A DNA stretch of 64,000 bases from NCBI RefSeq assembly GCF_018448925.1, contig NZ_RCWE01000004.1:186001-250000 (forward strand), read 5' to 3'. Numbering within the stretch: position 1 is the first letter of the stretch; the number at the start of each line of letters is the position of its first letter. This document shows positions 1-8,629 of this stretch, in pieces. This stretch comes from Photorhabdus akhurstii. Lineage in GTDB: Bacteria > Pseudomonadota > Gammaproteobacteria > Enterobacterales > Enterobacteriaceae. Under the pieces are notes generated by a model. It was not told the DNA's origin and made no database searches. It saw only the letters and a list, made by a program, of their open reading frames with translations. The position numbers were made by a program, and so were the translations under genes.

Positions 1-279
<279 letters not shown>

Positions 280-378
280 TGTCATTGAGTAAGCGATAGC
301 GTCTATATTTGGCTTAATGGAAGATGTTGTTTTTGATTATTTATTATCCAAAAAGTTGGTAAAATGCAAGTATGTCGG

Positions 379-385
379 CTACGCT
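379..385 (+). promoter_or_regulatory. sigma-S-type -10 element of sdsR
   Basis: The bases GCTACGCTTTAA (378-389) fit the sigma-S extended -10 consensus KCTAYRCTTAA with one mismatch. The implied start of transcription is near 392. E. coli SdsR is strictly RpoS-dependent, so this is the expected promoter class. There is no clear -35 hexamer, which is also typical of RpoS promoters. Confidence 0.6.
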
Positions 386-391
386 TTAAGT

Positions 392-487
392 TGTAAGTTG
401 TTTTTCGTCTCAATGACACTTTTAGCGCACGGCTCTTAAGAGCCATTTTCCCTAGGCCGAGTAGAGGAGTCAACTCGGCCTTTTTTT
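392..487 (+). ncRNA. sdsR: SdsR (RyeB) small regulatory RNA
   Basis: The segment from 418 (CTTTTAGCGCACGGCTCT) through AAGAGCCATTT to the terminal hairpin matches enterobacterial SdsR almost base for base, as I remember that sequence. SdsR is an Hfq-binding stationary-phase sRNA; in E. coli it lies beside yebY and down-regulates targets such as mutS and tolC. The first stem is GGCTC/GAGCC at 431-444. The conserved single-stranded seed TTTAGCGCACGG lies just before it. The 5' end at about 392 is inferred from the -10 element. It converges on yebV. In E. coli an antisense partner, SraC/RyeA, overlaps SdsR; I could not establish one here. Confidence 0.9.
455..487 (+). terminator. Rho-independent terminator of sdsR
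   Basis: A perfect 8-bp stem, GGCCGAGT (455-462) with ACTCGGCC (473-480), has a 10-nt loop and is followed by seven T (481-487). Confidence 0.92.
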
Positions 488-506
488 GTCACAAGTTTTG
501 TGGACA

Positions 507-749
507 TCAGACCACCCTCATAACCCATGCATGTCTTTGTCTATCATAATGCTTTCTGTAGAGAAGAATGTGTTTATCGTTTAATAAGGCGGGAATACTG
601 GTGTGTTCATCCCATCCATCCAACTGCATACAGAGTTCGCGGTCGGAATTACAGGGAATGCTGATGGTGATATCATCCTCTTCAGAAGGTGAAGAGAGAA
701 TAGCATCATCAATTTCGTAGCTGGAAATTCTTAATATTGTCTGGTTCAT
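507..749 (-). CDS. yebV: YebV family protein (DUF1480)
   Basis: An 80-residue protein strongly resembling E. coli YebV (78 aa): ISSYEIDDA near the N-terminus, then TISIPCNSDRELCMQLDGWDEHTSIPALLN and a C-terminal HAWVMRVV. It has no signal peptide or membrane segment. Its biochemical function is unknown. The start is the ATG at 749, preceded by a strong ribosome site (AAGGAG, 7 nt upstream on the minus strand). In E. coli yebV lies near rsmF and yebW, so the local order differs but the neighbourhood is the same. It converges on sdsR with a 19-base gap. Confidence 0.88.
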   Translation of the reverse strand: MNQTILRISSYEIDDAILSSPSEEDDITISIPCNSDRELCMQLDGWDEHTSIPALLNDKHILLYRKHYDRQRHAWVMRVV

Positions 750-1413
750 GATCGCTCCTTAACTTTTAGATAACAGGTAAGACCAGTGTGGCCATCATTG
801 AGGATAGATCAAATAGCTGAGATTTCCAGTAATAATATTTTCTATGTTGGATAATCGGTAGATGATATTGCTGTTATAATTATCTGTTCTAAAACTTACT
901 ATCGTCATATTGCTTTTTTTATCTTTGTCATTCTTTGACCTTTTATACATTCAGTAGGAAATATTTATTTGGTGTGGTAGTAAGGAGTAAAAGTGTTAGT
1001 GATGGTGTAGTAAATGCAATAATTCTACGGATAAATTGTTTGAATGTTTTGTTTTTTACTACACAACCAGTCAATTCTCAAATGGAAGAGGCTAATGAAC
1101 GACACTGTTATCAGATAATTGATCTTTATAATTGTGGAAAAGTTCAATTTAATTTTATTGTATGGGAACCTGGAGGTGCTGACGGTGAATCATATTCATA
1201 CTGGTTGCGCCCCTGATAATGTTTTGGTAAGTAGTGTGATATCTCACAAGCTTTTGCAAGTATTCAATAAATATATTAAAGAATATCTTATTAAAGATAG
1301 TAAAGAATTTACGTCAGTGTGACAGACTGTTAACCTTATTGTTATGGGCATTTGATATTTTTTTGATATAAAAATAGAGATGCGTTTTGTGAATTTCATC
1401 GGATAGGTCAATT
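750..1413. other. AT-rich gene-free gap between yebV and msrC
   Basis: I see no convincing gene. The two short plus-strand frames (935-1216, beginning with TTG, and 1119-1322) lack ribosome sites, overlap each other in different frames and resemble nothing I know. The stretch must contain the divergent promoters of yebV and msrC. E. coli has yebS-yebT next to msrC; both are absent here, so this may be the scar of that loss. Confidence 0.5.
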
Positions 1414-1911
1414 ATGAATAAAAATGAGTTCTATCGGGAGCTTACGGGGGACTTAAAAGCTCTGTTGTCTGGTGAGTATGACTTAATAGCAACGCTGGCT
1501 AATGCCAGTGCATTGTTGTATGAACGCTTGCATGATGTTAACTGGGTTGGTTTTTACCTGATTGATGGCGATACGTTGGTGTTAGGGCCATTTCAGGGAA
1601 AAGTTGCTTGTGTCAGAATACCTGTTGGCAAGGGGGTATGCGGAACGGCTGTATTAGAAAAGCGCATCCAGCGTGTTGATGATGTTCATACGTTCCCAGG
1701 CCATATCGCCTGTGATGCCGCTAGTAACGCTGAAATTGTGCTGCCGTTGATTGTAAGCGATAGAATCATCGGTGTATTGGATATTGATAGTACGGTCTTT
1801 AATAGGTTCGACGAGAAAGACGAATTTGGCTTACAAGCCCTTATTGATGGGCTTTGTGCTCATTTAGAACAGTGCGTTATGCCTAAATATGTTGAATTGA
1901 ATGTAACTTAA
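1414..1911 (+). CDS. msrC: Free methionine-(R)-sulfoxide reductase MsrC
   Basis: Reduces free L-methionine-(R)-sulfoxide to methionine in the cytoplasm, using thioredoxin-type reductants. The 165-residue protein is one GAF domain and aligns over its full length with E. coli YebR/MsrC. The three redox cysteines are present as Cys66 (VACVRIP), Cys76 (GVCGTAV) and Cys100 (HIACDAASN), with the 10- and 24-residue spacings of the family. The start MNKNEFY corresponds to MNKTEFY in E. coli. The gene precedes proQ in the same direction with a 95-base gap; the order msrC-proQ-prc-htpX is the same as in E. coli. Nothing is missing. Confidence 0.95.
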   Translation: MNKNEFYRELTGDLKALLSGEYDLIATLANASALLYERLHDVNWVGFYLIDGDTLVLGPFQGKVACVRIPVGKGVCGTAVLEKRIQRVDDVHTFPGHIACDAASNAEIVLPLIVSDRIIGVLDIDSTVFNRFDEKDEFGLQALIDGLCAHLEQCVMPKYVELNVT

Positions 1912-2006
1912 CATATGGATAACGTGGCATTTATCAGCAACGCTATTATAATGACGCCAGTTCATGCCTATGCTGGTTGGCAAAACCGTTGTAATCAGGA
2001 AATTTC

Positions 2007-2714
2007 ATGGAAAATCAACCTAAGTTGAATAGTAGTAAAGAGATTATTGCATTTTTAGCTGAGCGTTTCCCGCTCTGTTTCGTAGCAGAAGGTGAAGCTC
2101 GTCCTTTAAAGATCGGTATTTTTCAAGATATCGTTGAACGTATTCAGGACGAAGAGTGTTTAAGTAAAACACAACTGCGTTCCGCCTTACGTCTGTACAC
2201 ATCAAGTTGGCGCTATCTGTATGGTGTTAAAGAAGGTGCACAGCGTGTTGACCTTGATGGTAATTCATGCGGTGAACTGGAAGCGGAACACATTGAACAC
2301 GCTCTCCAGCAACTGACTGAAGCCAAAGCACGGGTTCAGGCACAGCGTGCGGAACAAAGAGCTAAGAAACGTGAAGCTGAAAATGCGGCGGCTGGTGAAA
2401 AAAGTGAACGGCCCGCAGCCAAGAAACCTGCACCTCGTCGCCGTGCTAACAATACTGAGGGGGAAAAACGGCAGCAACAGCCACGCCAACAAAAGCGTCC
2501 TCAGCAAGCACGTAAGCCAGTTGCTAAACCTGCTCAACCTTCACCTACTCAGATTATCGATGTTTCATCGCTGAAAATTGGTCAGGAAATTAAAGTAAGA
2601 GTGGGTAAGAGTTCAGTGGATGCTTCTGTGCTTGAGATCGCCAAAGATGGTGTACGAGTACAATTGCCTTCCGGTTTGGCAATGATTGTACGCGCAGAAC
2701 ATTTACAGTTCTGA
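2007..2714 (+). CDS. proQ: RNA chaperone ProQ
   Basis: A FinO-family RNA-binding protein that stabilises many sRNAs and mRNA 3' ends and was first linked to ProP osmoregulation. Residues 1-120 form the FinO/ProQ domain ([34 protein letters not shown]). Residues about 120-180 are a basic linker rich in Lys, Arg, Gln and Ala. Residues about 181-235 are the Tudor-like C-terminal domain ending VRAEHLQF. Length is 235 aa against 232 in E. coli, the extra residues falling in the linker. The prc start lies 19 bases downstream, so the two are probably cotranscribed. Confidence 0.96.
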   Translation: MENQPKLNSSKEIIAFLAERFPLCFVAEGEARPLKIGIFQDIVERIQDEECLSKTQLRSALRLYTSSWRYLYGVKEGAQRVDLDGNSCGELEAEHIEHALQQLTEAKARVQAQRAEQRAKKREAENAAAGEKSERPAAKKPAPRRRANNTEGEKRQQQPRQQKRPQQARKPVAKPAQPSPTQIIDVSSLKIGQEIKVRVGKSSVDASVLEIAKDGVRVQLPSGLAMIVRAEHLQF

Positions 2715-2733
2715 TACGGAGGCCAACCTGGGC

Positions 2734-4785
2734 ATGAACAAATTCGTCAGACTGGCTTTTGTCTTAGGTGTTTCAATTTTTGGTACTTGTTATGCAAATA
2801 CAAACAGTCCGGTGGCTGTTCCTGTTGGCATTGAACAACTACCTATATTGAAGCAGGAACCTCAGCATTCAACAGTGAGCGAGCGGGTAACATCCCGCTT
2901 CACTCGTTCTCATTATCGCCAATTTGATTTAAATGGTGATTTTTCGGCAAAAATATTTGATCGCTACCTCAATATACTGGATTACAGCCATAACATATTA
3001 TTAGCGTCAGATATTGCTCAGTATGCCGATAAGAAAAAGTTGTTAGGCAAGGAATTGGAAAGTGGGAATCTGGAAATTCCATATGACTTGTTTAATTTGT
3101 TACAGAAACGTCGCTTTGAGCGTTATCAGTACGCTTTATCGCGTCTTGAACAGCCAATGAATTTTGATGGTAACGATACAATTGATATTGATCGTTCCAA
3201 AGCCCCTTGGCCACAGAGTGTGGAAGAGCTAAATAAACTTTGGGATGCTAAAGTTAAGTATGATTGGCTCAACCTCAAGCTCAGTGGCAAAGAGGACAAT
3301 AAAATCAAAGAGATGCTCACCAAACGTTATCAATCCGCGTTAAAACGTCTGACACAAAGTCAAAGTGAAGATGTTTTCCAATTGATTATGACTGCGTTTG
3401 CTCGTGAAATTGATCCTCATACCAATTATCTTTCACCACGCAATACTGAACAGTTTAACTCAGAAATGAGTCTTTCCCTGGAGGGGATTGGTGCTGTTTT
3501 GCAAATAGATGATGACTACACGGTTATAAATTCTTTGGTTGCTGGTGGACCTGCCGCCAAAAGCAAAGCATTAAACGTGGGCGATAAGATTATTGGTGTC
3601 GCTCAGTCTGGGAAGTCTATGGTGGACATTATTGGCTGGCGTCTGGATGATGTGGTTGCGCTGATTAAAGGTCCTAAAGGGAGTAAAGTACGGCTTGAGG
3701 TTATTTCTGATACCAAAGGGGCAAAACCACGTACTGTTACTTTAACTCGTGAACAGATCCGTTTGGAAGATCGGGCTGTGAAGATGTCAGTTAAGACAAT
3801 GGGTCAGGAAAAAGTGGGCGTTCTTGATATCCCCGGTTTTTATGTTGGTTTGACTGATAATGTTAAAACGCAATTACAAAAACTGACCAAACAGCATGTC
3901 AGTGCTATTGTCATTGATTTGCGTAGCAATGGCGGTGGTGCGCTGACAGAGGCGGTTTCTTTATCAGGCTTGTTTCTCCCAAGCGGCCCGATTGTCCAAG
4001 TTAGAGATAATAATGGAAAAATCCGTCAGGATTCTGATACCGATGAAGTGGTGTACTATAAAGGACCTTTGGTTGTTCTGGTAGACCATTTTAGTGCTTC
4101 TGCTTCTGAAATTTTTGCCGCGGCAATGCAGGATTATGGGCGAGCGTTGATTGTTGGTGAACCGACTTTTGGTAAAGGCACAGTTCAACAATATCGTTCT
4201 TTGAGTCGTATTTACGATCAAATGATGCGTCCTGATTGGCCATCACTGGGTTCTGTCCAATATACGATTCAGAAGTTCTATCGCGTGAATGGCGGTAGTA
4301 CTCAGCGTAAAGGGGTTACTCCTGATATTGTAATGCCGACGGGGGTTGATCCGGCAGAAACGGGGGAAAGTTTCGAAGATAATGCTTTGCCTTGGGATAG
4401 CATTCCTCCTGCCCGTTATACAGGGTCTAAAATTGTTGCTGCATTGGTTCCTCAGTTGAATGTCGTTCACAATGCTCGCATTACAAATGATCCAGAATTC
4501 AAGTACATCAATGAGGATATTGCTCACTATAAGGCGATGAAAGAGCATAAAAATCTTGTTTCTTTGAACTACGCACAAAGAGAGAAAGAGAATAAGGAAG
4601 CGGATGCTCTGAAGTTGAATCGCATAAATGATCGCTTTAAACGCGAAGGTAAAAAGCCGTTAACTTTACTGGATGATTTACCTAAAGATTATCAGGGGCC
4701 AGATCCCTATCTTGATGAGTCAGTGAAGATTGCACTTGATTTAGCACACCAACCTGCTGAGAAAATGTTAGCTAAATCTAAATAA
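2734..4785 (+). CDS. prc: Periplasmic tail-specific protease Prc (Tsp)
   Basis: Carboxy-terminal processing protease of the periplasm, acting on FtsI, on peptidoglycan hydrolases such as MepS (with NlpI), and on tagged misfolded proteins. The frame opens at 2686 inside proQ, but the start chosen is ATG 2734 (MNKFVRLAFVLG), because a GGAGG lies at 2718-2722 and this gives an N-terminal signal peptide and 683 residues against 682 in E. coli. A PDZ domain spans roughly residues 240-330 (SLEGIGAVLQ). The S41 catalytic pair is Ser456 (FSASASE) and Lys481 (FGKGTVQQ), with Asp467 between. The C-terminal region is well conserved. A hairpin terminator follows at 4818. Confidence 0.96.
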   Translation: MNKFVRLAFVLGVSIFGTCYANTNSPVAVPVGIEQLPILKQEPQHSTVSERVTSRFTRSHYRQFDLNGDFSAKIFDRYLNILDYSHNILLASDIAQYADKKKLLGKELESGNLEIPYDLFNLLQKRRFERYQYALSRLEQPMNFDGNDTIDIDRSKAPWPQSVEELNKLWDAKVKYDWLNLKLSGKEDNKIKEMLTKRYQSALKRLTQSQSEDVFQLIMTAFAREIDPHTNYLSPRNTEQFNSEMSLSLEGIGAVLQIDDDYTVINSLVAGGPAAKSKALNVGDKIIGVAQSGKSMVDIIGWRLDDVVALIKGPKGSKVRLEVISDTKGAKPRTVTLTREQIRLEDRAVKMSVKTMGQEKVGVLDIPGFYVGLTDNVKTQLQKLTKQHVSAIVIDLRSNGGGALTEAVSLSGLFLPSGPIVQVRDNNGKIRQDSDTDEVVYYKGPLVVLVDHFSASASEIFAAAMQDYGRALIVGEPTFGKGTVQQYRSLSRIYDQMMRPDWPSLGSVQYTIQKFYRVNGGSTQRKGVTPDIVMPTGVDPAETGESFEDNALPWDSIPPARYTGSKIVAALVPQLNVVHNARITNDPEFKYINEDIAHYKAMKEHKNLVSLNYAQREKENKEADALKLNRINDRFKREGKKPLTLLDDLPKDYQGPDPYLDESVKIALDLAHQPAEKMLAKSK

Positions 4786-4817
4786 AATAATGGGTTAAAG
4801 CCTGTCAATGATTAATG

Positions 4818-4867
4818 CCCAATATCGTTCGCTTGAGATGTTTTGAGTGAACGGTATATTGGGTTTT
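4818..4867 (+). terminator. Probable terminator after prc
   Basis: CCCAATAT with CGTTC (4818-4830) pairs with GAACG and ATATTGGG (4849-4863), leaving a 2-nt bulge. Four T follow. It lies 32 bases past the prc stop. Confidence 0.65.
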
Positions 4868-5053
4868 CAATAAAATAATATGAACAGCCTTTTTAAGGTG
4901 TTTTTTCTTTTCAGAAAAGATGAATTGTTTCACATTTTCTCAGCATTACTAGGGGTTGGAGTATTTTGTTTAACCAATTGGTGTTAGGCTAATGCGGGTT
5001 TTTTTATGATTTTGTAAAGTTGTGTTGATCTTATCGCTTAACAGGTTAAAAGC
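4868..5053. other. Gap between prc and htpX
   Basis: No gene is visible. The stretch is AT-rich with several T runs. One half-site GTAAA near 5016 resembles part of a CpxR box; the second half is degenerate, so I do not call it. Confidence 0.4.
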
Positions 5054-5081
5054 CTTGAATATAGTAAGAACAGCCTTATTT
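5054..5081 (+). promoter_or_regulatory. Candidate sigma-32 heat-shock promoter of htpX
   Basis: CTTGAA (5054-5059), a 14-base spacer and CCTTATTT (5074-5081) resemble the RpoH consensus CTTGAA-N13/14-CCCCATNT with two mismatches in the -10. Transcription would start near 5089, about 47 bases before htpX. E. coli htpX is a heat-shock gene, which agrees. Confidence 0.45.
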
Positions 5082-5135
5082 ATAGAGTAGTTCTGAAAGT
5101 GCATTTATGATTATTAATAAAGGAAGCCGGTTTTT

Positions 5136-6023
5136 ATGATGCGAATTGTTTTGTTCCTCCTCACTAACCTCGCTGTTATGTTGGTGTTCGGGATAATACT
5201 TTCTTTGACAGGAATTCAGAGGAGTAGTGTACAAGGTCTGATGATTATGGCTGGCCTGTTTGGTTTTGGGGGAGCATTTGTTTCCCTGTTGATGTCCAAA
5301 TGGATGGCTTTGCGCTCTGTGGGTGGTCAGGTCATAGAACAGCCAGCAAATGAAGTTGAACATTGGTTAGTTGAAACTGTTCGTCGTCAAGCGGAACAGG
5401 TCAATATTGCCATGCCCCAGGTTGCGATTTATGCCGCGCCTGATATTAATGCATTCGCTACCGGAGCGCGTCGTAATGCTTCTCTGGTAGCTGTCAGCAC
5501 CGGTCTATTGGACAACATGAGTAGGGCAGAAGCAGAAGCCGTTATTGCTCATGAGATTAGTCATATTGCTAATGGTGATATGGTGACGATGACCTTGTTG
5601 CAAGGGATAGTAAATACTTTCGTGATCTTTATTTCTCGTTTGTTGGCTCAGGCTGTATCAAGTTTCCTGTCTGGCAACAGTGATGAGGAAGAGAGTAACT
5701 CCTCTGGTAATCCGATTGTTTACATGGTTGTTTCAATGGTGCTGGAAATAGTATTTGGTATTCTGGCGAGCATTATCACAATGTGGTTCTCCCGTTACCG
5801 CGAGTTCCATGCAGATGCAGGTTCTGCCAAATTAGTCGGCCGTGAGAAAATGATTGCTGCTTTACAGCGTCTGAAAACCAGTTATGAACCGCAGGAAGAA
5901 GGCAGTATGATGGCGTTCTGTATTAATGGTAAATCAAAAACATTCAGTGAGCTGTTCATGTCTCACCCACCATTGGACAAACGTATTGAAGCGCTGCGTA
6001 GTGGACAATACCTGAATAAATAA
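5136..6023 (+). CDS. htpX: Inner-membrane zinc protease HtpX
   Basis: M48-family metalloprotease that degrades damaged membrane proteins and works alongside FtsH. The 295 residues align end to end with E. coli HtpX (293 aa). Two N-terminal membrane segments (about 4-24 and 33-53) are followed by the zinc site H139-E140-I-S-H143 and the third ligand Glu223 in REFHAD. Two further hydrophobic segments lie at about 157-178 and 194-216. The substrate-side C-terminus ([13 protein letters not shown]) is conserved. The start MMRIVLF has an AAGGAAG ribosome site upstream. The sigma-32-like promoter upstream suggests heat-shock control; E. coli htpX is also under Cpx control. Confidence 0.96.
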   Translation: MMRIVLFLLTNLAVMLVFGIILSLTGIQRSSVQGLMIMAGLFGFGGAFVSLLMSKWMALRSVGGQVIEQPANEVEHWLVETVRRQAEQVNIAMPQVAIYAAPDINAFATGARRNASLVAVSTGLLDNMSRAEAEAVIAHEISHIANGDMVTMTLLQGIVNTFVIFISRLLAQAVSSFLSGNSDEEESNSSGNPIVYMVVSMVLEIVFGILASIITMWFSRYREFHADAGSAKLVGREKMIAALQRLKTSYEPQEEGSMMAFCINGKSKTFSELFMSHPPLDKRIEALRSGQYLNK

Positions 6024-6054
6024 TCCTGAATAAAGTATTGTGAATAAAATAAAG

Positions 6055-6083
6055 AGCCGGGAAATCAAAACCCCGGCTTTTTT
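6055..6083. terminator. Terminator between convergent htpX and tcyP
   Basis: AGCCGGG (6055-6061) pairs perfectly with CCCGGCT (6072-6078), followed by T6 on the plus strand. The A-rich stretch before the stem gives a weaker U tract for the opposite direction, so it may serve both genes. Confidence 0.85.
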
Positions 6084-6103
6084 GCAGTTTTTGAAGTTCT
6101 AAA

Positions 6104-7495
6104 TTATAGCTGACTTAATTCAACCTGTTCTTCCTGATCGAAGATAGTTTTATCAGTTTGTCCCATCAGTTGACTGGTAATAGTACCAGCAGTCATTGAG
6201 CCACTTACATTCAGCGCCGTACGGCCCATATCAATGAGAGGCTCAACAGAAATCAATAAAGCAATCAACGTCACAGGTAATCCCATTGCGGGTAAGACAA
6301 TCAGTGCGGCAAATGTAGCACCGCCACCTACACCGGCAACACCAGCAGAGCTGATAGTGACAATGCCAACGAGTGTTGCAATCCACATCGGATCGAGAGG
6401 GTTTATACCTACTGTTGGAGCAACCATTGTTGCCAACATGGCGGGATAAATCCCGGCACAGCCATTCTGACCAATTGTTGCTCCGAAAGATGCTGAGAAA
6501 CTGGCGATAGATTCTGGCACGCCAATACGGAGTGTCTGGGTTTCGACATTCAGTGGAATACTGGCCGCACTGGAACGGCTGGTGAATGCAAAAGTCAACA
6601 CTGGCCAGGTTTTTTTGAAGAATCTAAGTGGATTGATGCCGATGAGAGAAAGCAGAAACCCATGAACAACAAATACGAGTGCTAATGCAATGTAAGATGC
6701 GATAACAAAGGTTCCCAGCTTTGCAATTTCATGGATATTAGAGTTGGCGACAACTTTGGTCATTAGAGCCATAACACCATACGGCGTTAGGCGCATAACC
6801 AGACGAACCAGCTTCATTACCCATGCTTGTATAGTATCAATAGCGACTAATATGCGCTCACCTCTTTCATGATCATCTTTCAGCATTTGCAGGGCTGCGA
6901 TACCTAAGAAAGTTGCAAAAATGACAACGCTGATAACAGAGGTTGGATTAGCGCCGGTGAAATCTGCAAACGGATTTTTAGGAATAAAAGATAAAATCAA
7001 TTGTGGTACAGATAAATCAGAGATTTTGCTGACATAGTTGTTTTCGATAGCAGATAGGCGCGTTGTTTCTTGGGGACCTTGAATCAGACCTTCAGCAGTC
7101 AGGCCGAACAGGTTGATAATTATGATACCGATAAGCGCTGCAATCATTGTAGTGAATAGCAACGCTCCAATGGTCAGAAAACTGATTTTTCCTAAAGAAG
7201 ATGCTTTGTGTAATTTGGCAACTGCACTCAAAATAGAGGCAAATACCAGAGGCATAATGACCATTTGTAGAAGCTGTACGTAACCATTACCGACAATGTT
7301 GAACCATAATATGGATTCCTTCACTATGGTATTATCAGAGCCATAAACTAGTTGCAGTGCCAAGCCAAAAATAATGCCAATGGCAAGGCCCGCAAAAACC
7401 TTTTTCGACAAGTTCCATTGCCGTGAACTAGCTTTTGACAATAGCAAAAGCAGTGCTACGAAGACGAGCACATTCGAAATGAGTGGTAAATTCAT
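6104..7495 (-). CDS. tcyP: L-cystine symporter TcyP (YdjN)
   Basis: Sodium- or proton-coupled cystine uptake carrier of the inner membrane, DAACS (SLC1-like) family. The start chosen is the ATG at 7495, with GGAG 7 nt upstream; a TTG two codons earlier would give only MG. This yields 463 residues, the E. coli length. The protein is almost entirely hydrophobic helices, with the family's serine-rich loop [17 protein letters not shown] in the C-terminal half, followed by [11 protein letters not shown] and [14 protein letters not shown]. Identity to E. coli YdjN is high throughout. In E. coli transcription is controlled by CysB; I did not find a convincing CysB site. The order ydjM-tcyP is conserved. 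Confidence 0.95.
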   Translation of the reverse strand: MNLPLISNVLVFVALLLLLSKASSRQWNLSKKVFAGLAIGIIFGLALQLVYGSDNTIVKESILWFNIVGNGYVQLLQMVIMPLVFASILSAVAKLHKASSLGKISFLTIGALLFTTMIAALIGIIIINLFGLTAEGLIQGPQETTRLSAIENNYVSKISDLSVPQLILSFIPKNPFADFTGANPTSVISVVIFATFLGIAALQMLKDDHERGERILVAIDTIQAWVMKLVRLVMRLTPYGVMALMTKVVANSNIHEIAKLGTFVIASYIALALVFVVHGFLLSLIGINPLRFFKKTWPVLTFAFTSRSSAASIPLNVETQTLRIGVPESIASFSASFGATIGQNGCAGIYPAMLATMVAPTVGINPLDPMWIATLVGIVTISSAGVAGVGGGATFAALIVLPAMGLPVTLIALLISVEPLIDMGRTALNVSGSMTAGTITSQLMGQTDKTIFDQEEQVELSQL

Positions 7496-7682
7496 CCCCA
7501 AACTCCAGAATTCAATTTAGTTGAGTCATAAGTTGTATCGAATCGTGTAAGTTTGCAAACGAACACATTACAACAAGCAGTTGGGGAATATAGTATCAGC
7601 TTAAATTATTCTCATTTATAACTATATAGAATTTGATATAACAAATGTGACTTTTAAGATTTATTTTTAGTCAATTAGAGTA
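7496..7682. other. Promoter region of tcyP
   Basis: AT-rich, no gene. It separates tcyP from ydjM, which is transcribed the same way, and must carry the tcyP promoter and any terminator of ydjM. I see no clear hairpin. Confidence 0.4.
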
Positions 7683-8231
7683 TTATAAATAGAGATCTTT
7701 GATGCGATTGATATAAAAAAGTATAGAGTATTCAATATCTTTTGGTAGAAAAATGGCAATGACAATTAAGAGAGCAGAAATAAACCTTTCTGCTTTCTTA
7801 TTTCCTTGCTTGCCAAGCACCGGTAGACAGAAACGTATTTTGATTGGCCATAATAACGGCACACCCGCAGGTGTTAACATATCTGCAATCAGATGGCTTA
7901 AATAGCCAACAATCATGGCATGGAAAAAATCAGTTGGGATTAGCCACTCTTCTGGTATTTTTAGCCAAAATAAAGTGATTCCTAATATGAGAGCAAGTAA
8001 GCTGTGAGTAAATCCTCTATGACCACAGAGTTTGGCAACAGGAATGGAGATAAATCTGAATAATCTACCCAAAGTTGAATTGGGGTGATCGATATCGGGT
8101 AACAAGGCAGTAAGCAGCACCCCTGGTAGCATATGCAGCCAGTCTCCATTTGCTATCTCTGTTGTTATTTCTAGCTTGTGTGCCAGGATAATGCTGGCAA
8201 CTGAAAACAAAAGATGCCCTTCTGCGGTCAT
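7683..8231 (-). CDS. ydjM: YdjM family inner-membrane protein (metal-dependent hydrolase-like)
   Basis: A 182-residue membrane protein of the YdjM/DUF457 family. Conserved candidate metal-binding residues are LPDIDHP (Asp46, Asp48, His49), HRGFTHS (His71, His76) and HLIADMLTPAG. Four or more hydrophobic segments are present. The family is annotated as predicted metal-dependent hydrolases; no substrate is known. In E. coli ydjM is a LexA-controlled SOS gene, and a LexA box lies 19 bases upstream of the start here. The ATG at 8231 has a GAGGAA ribosome site. The TnpB-type element begins a few hundred bases upstream. Confidence 0.9.
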   Translation of the reverse strand: MTAEGHLLFSVASIILAHKLEITTEIANGDWLHMLPGVLLTALLPDIDHPNSTLGRLFRFISIPVAKLCGHRGFTHSLLALILGITLFWLKIPEEWLIPTDFFHAMIVGYLSHLIADMLTPAGVPLLWPIKIRFCLPVLGKQGNKKAERFISALLIVIAIFLPKDIEYSILFYINRIKDLYL

Positions 8232-8250
8232 AAATTCCTCTGACTAATAA

Positions 8251-8266
8251 CTGTCTATCCATACAG
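8251..8266 (-). promoter_or_regulatory. LexA (SOS) box upstream of ydjM
   Basis: CTGT-N8-ACAG is perfectly conserved at 8251-8266 and flanked by AA and TT, extending the dyad. The only downstream gene on this side is ydjM, a known LexA regulon member in E. coli. Confidence 0.88.
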
Positions 8267-8522
8267 TTGGCGAAGTATAGAGGGTTTTACGTGGGTAAGA
8301 TAGAGGGTGAAAAGCAAAAATATCTTATTTAATAATATATAGCGTTAATATCTAATTAGATCTTTGTTTGACAGAATAAGATATAAGCACCGTGGCTGTT
8401 ATGTGAACAATTGAGAAGCTGCCATCGATATCAAAAAATGGCCGCTTTTATTGGTAAATGAAAAGACATTTAGCAAAATCCGCCGTAAACCCTAGCCCAG
8501 TGCGGGCGGGAATATCAGGCGA

Positions 8523-8539
8523 AAAGCCCTTTGGGCTTT
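8523..8539. repeat. Perfect 7-bp hairpin in the left end of the element
   Basis: AAAGCCC, loop TTT, GGGCTTT. Together with the GCCC/GGGC hairpin at 8495-8507 it makes the structured left end of the IS200/IS605-type element, about 90 bases before tnpB. Whether it is a TnpA recognition hairpin or limits read-in transcription cannot be told from sequence. Confidence 0.55.
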
Positions 8540-8629
8540 AGGTCTGGCTACTGCGACGTCTCCTGAATGAATGGATATCTGCCGGTAAAACAGGCTAAAA
8601 TGAATGCACTTTATCAATGAGCGCTGAAT

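Noticed and set aside
935-1322. Two overlapping small plus-strand frames before msrC
   Set aside because: One needs a TTG start, neither has a ribosome site, and neither resembles a known protein. The sequence is simply AT-rich.
3964-4578. Minus-strand frames inside prc
   Set aside because: prc is complete and highly conserved on the plus strand; the opposite frames are not conserved in character and lack ribosome sites.
4868-5053. CpxR box upstream of htpX
   Set aside because: Only one GTAAA half-site is present; the second half does not match at the required spacing.
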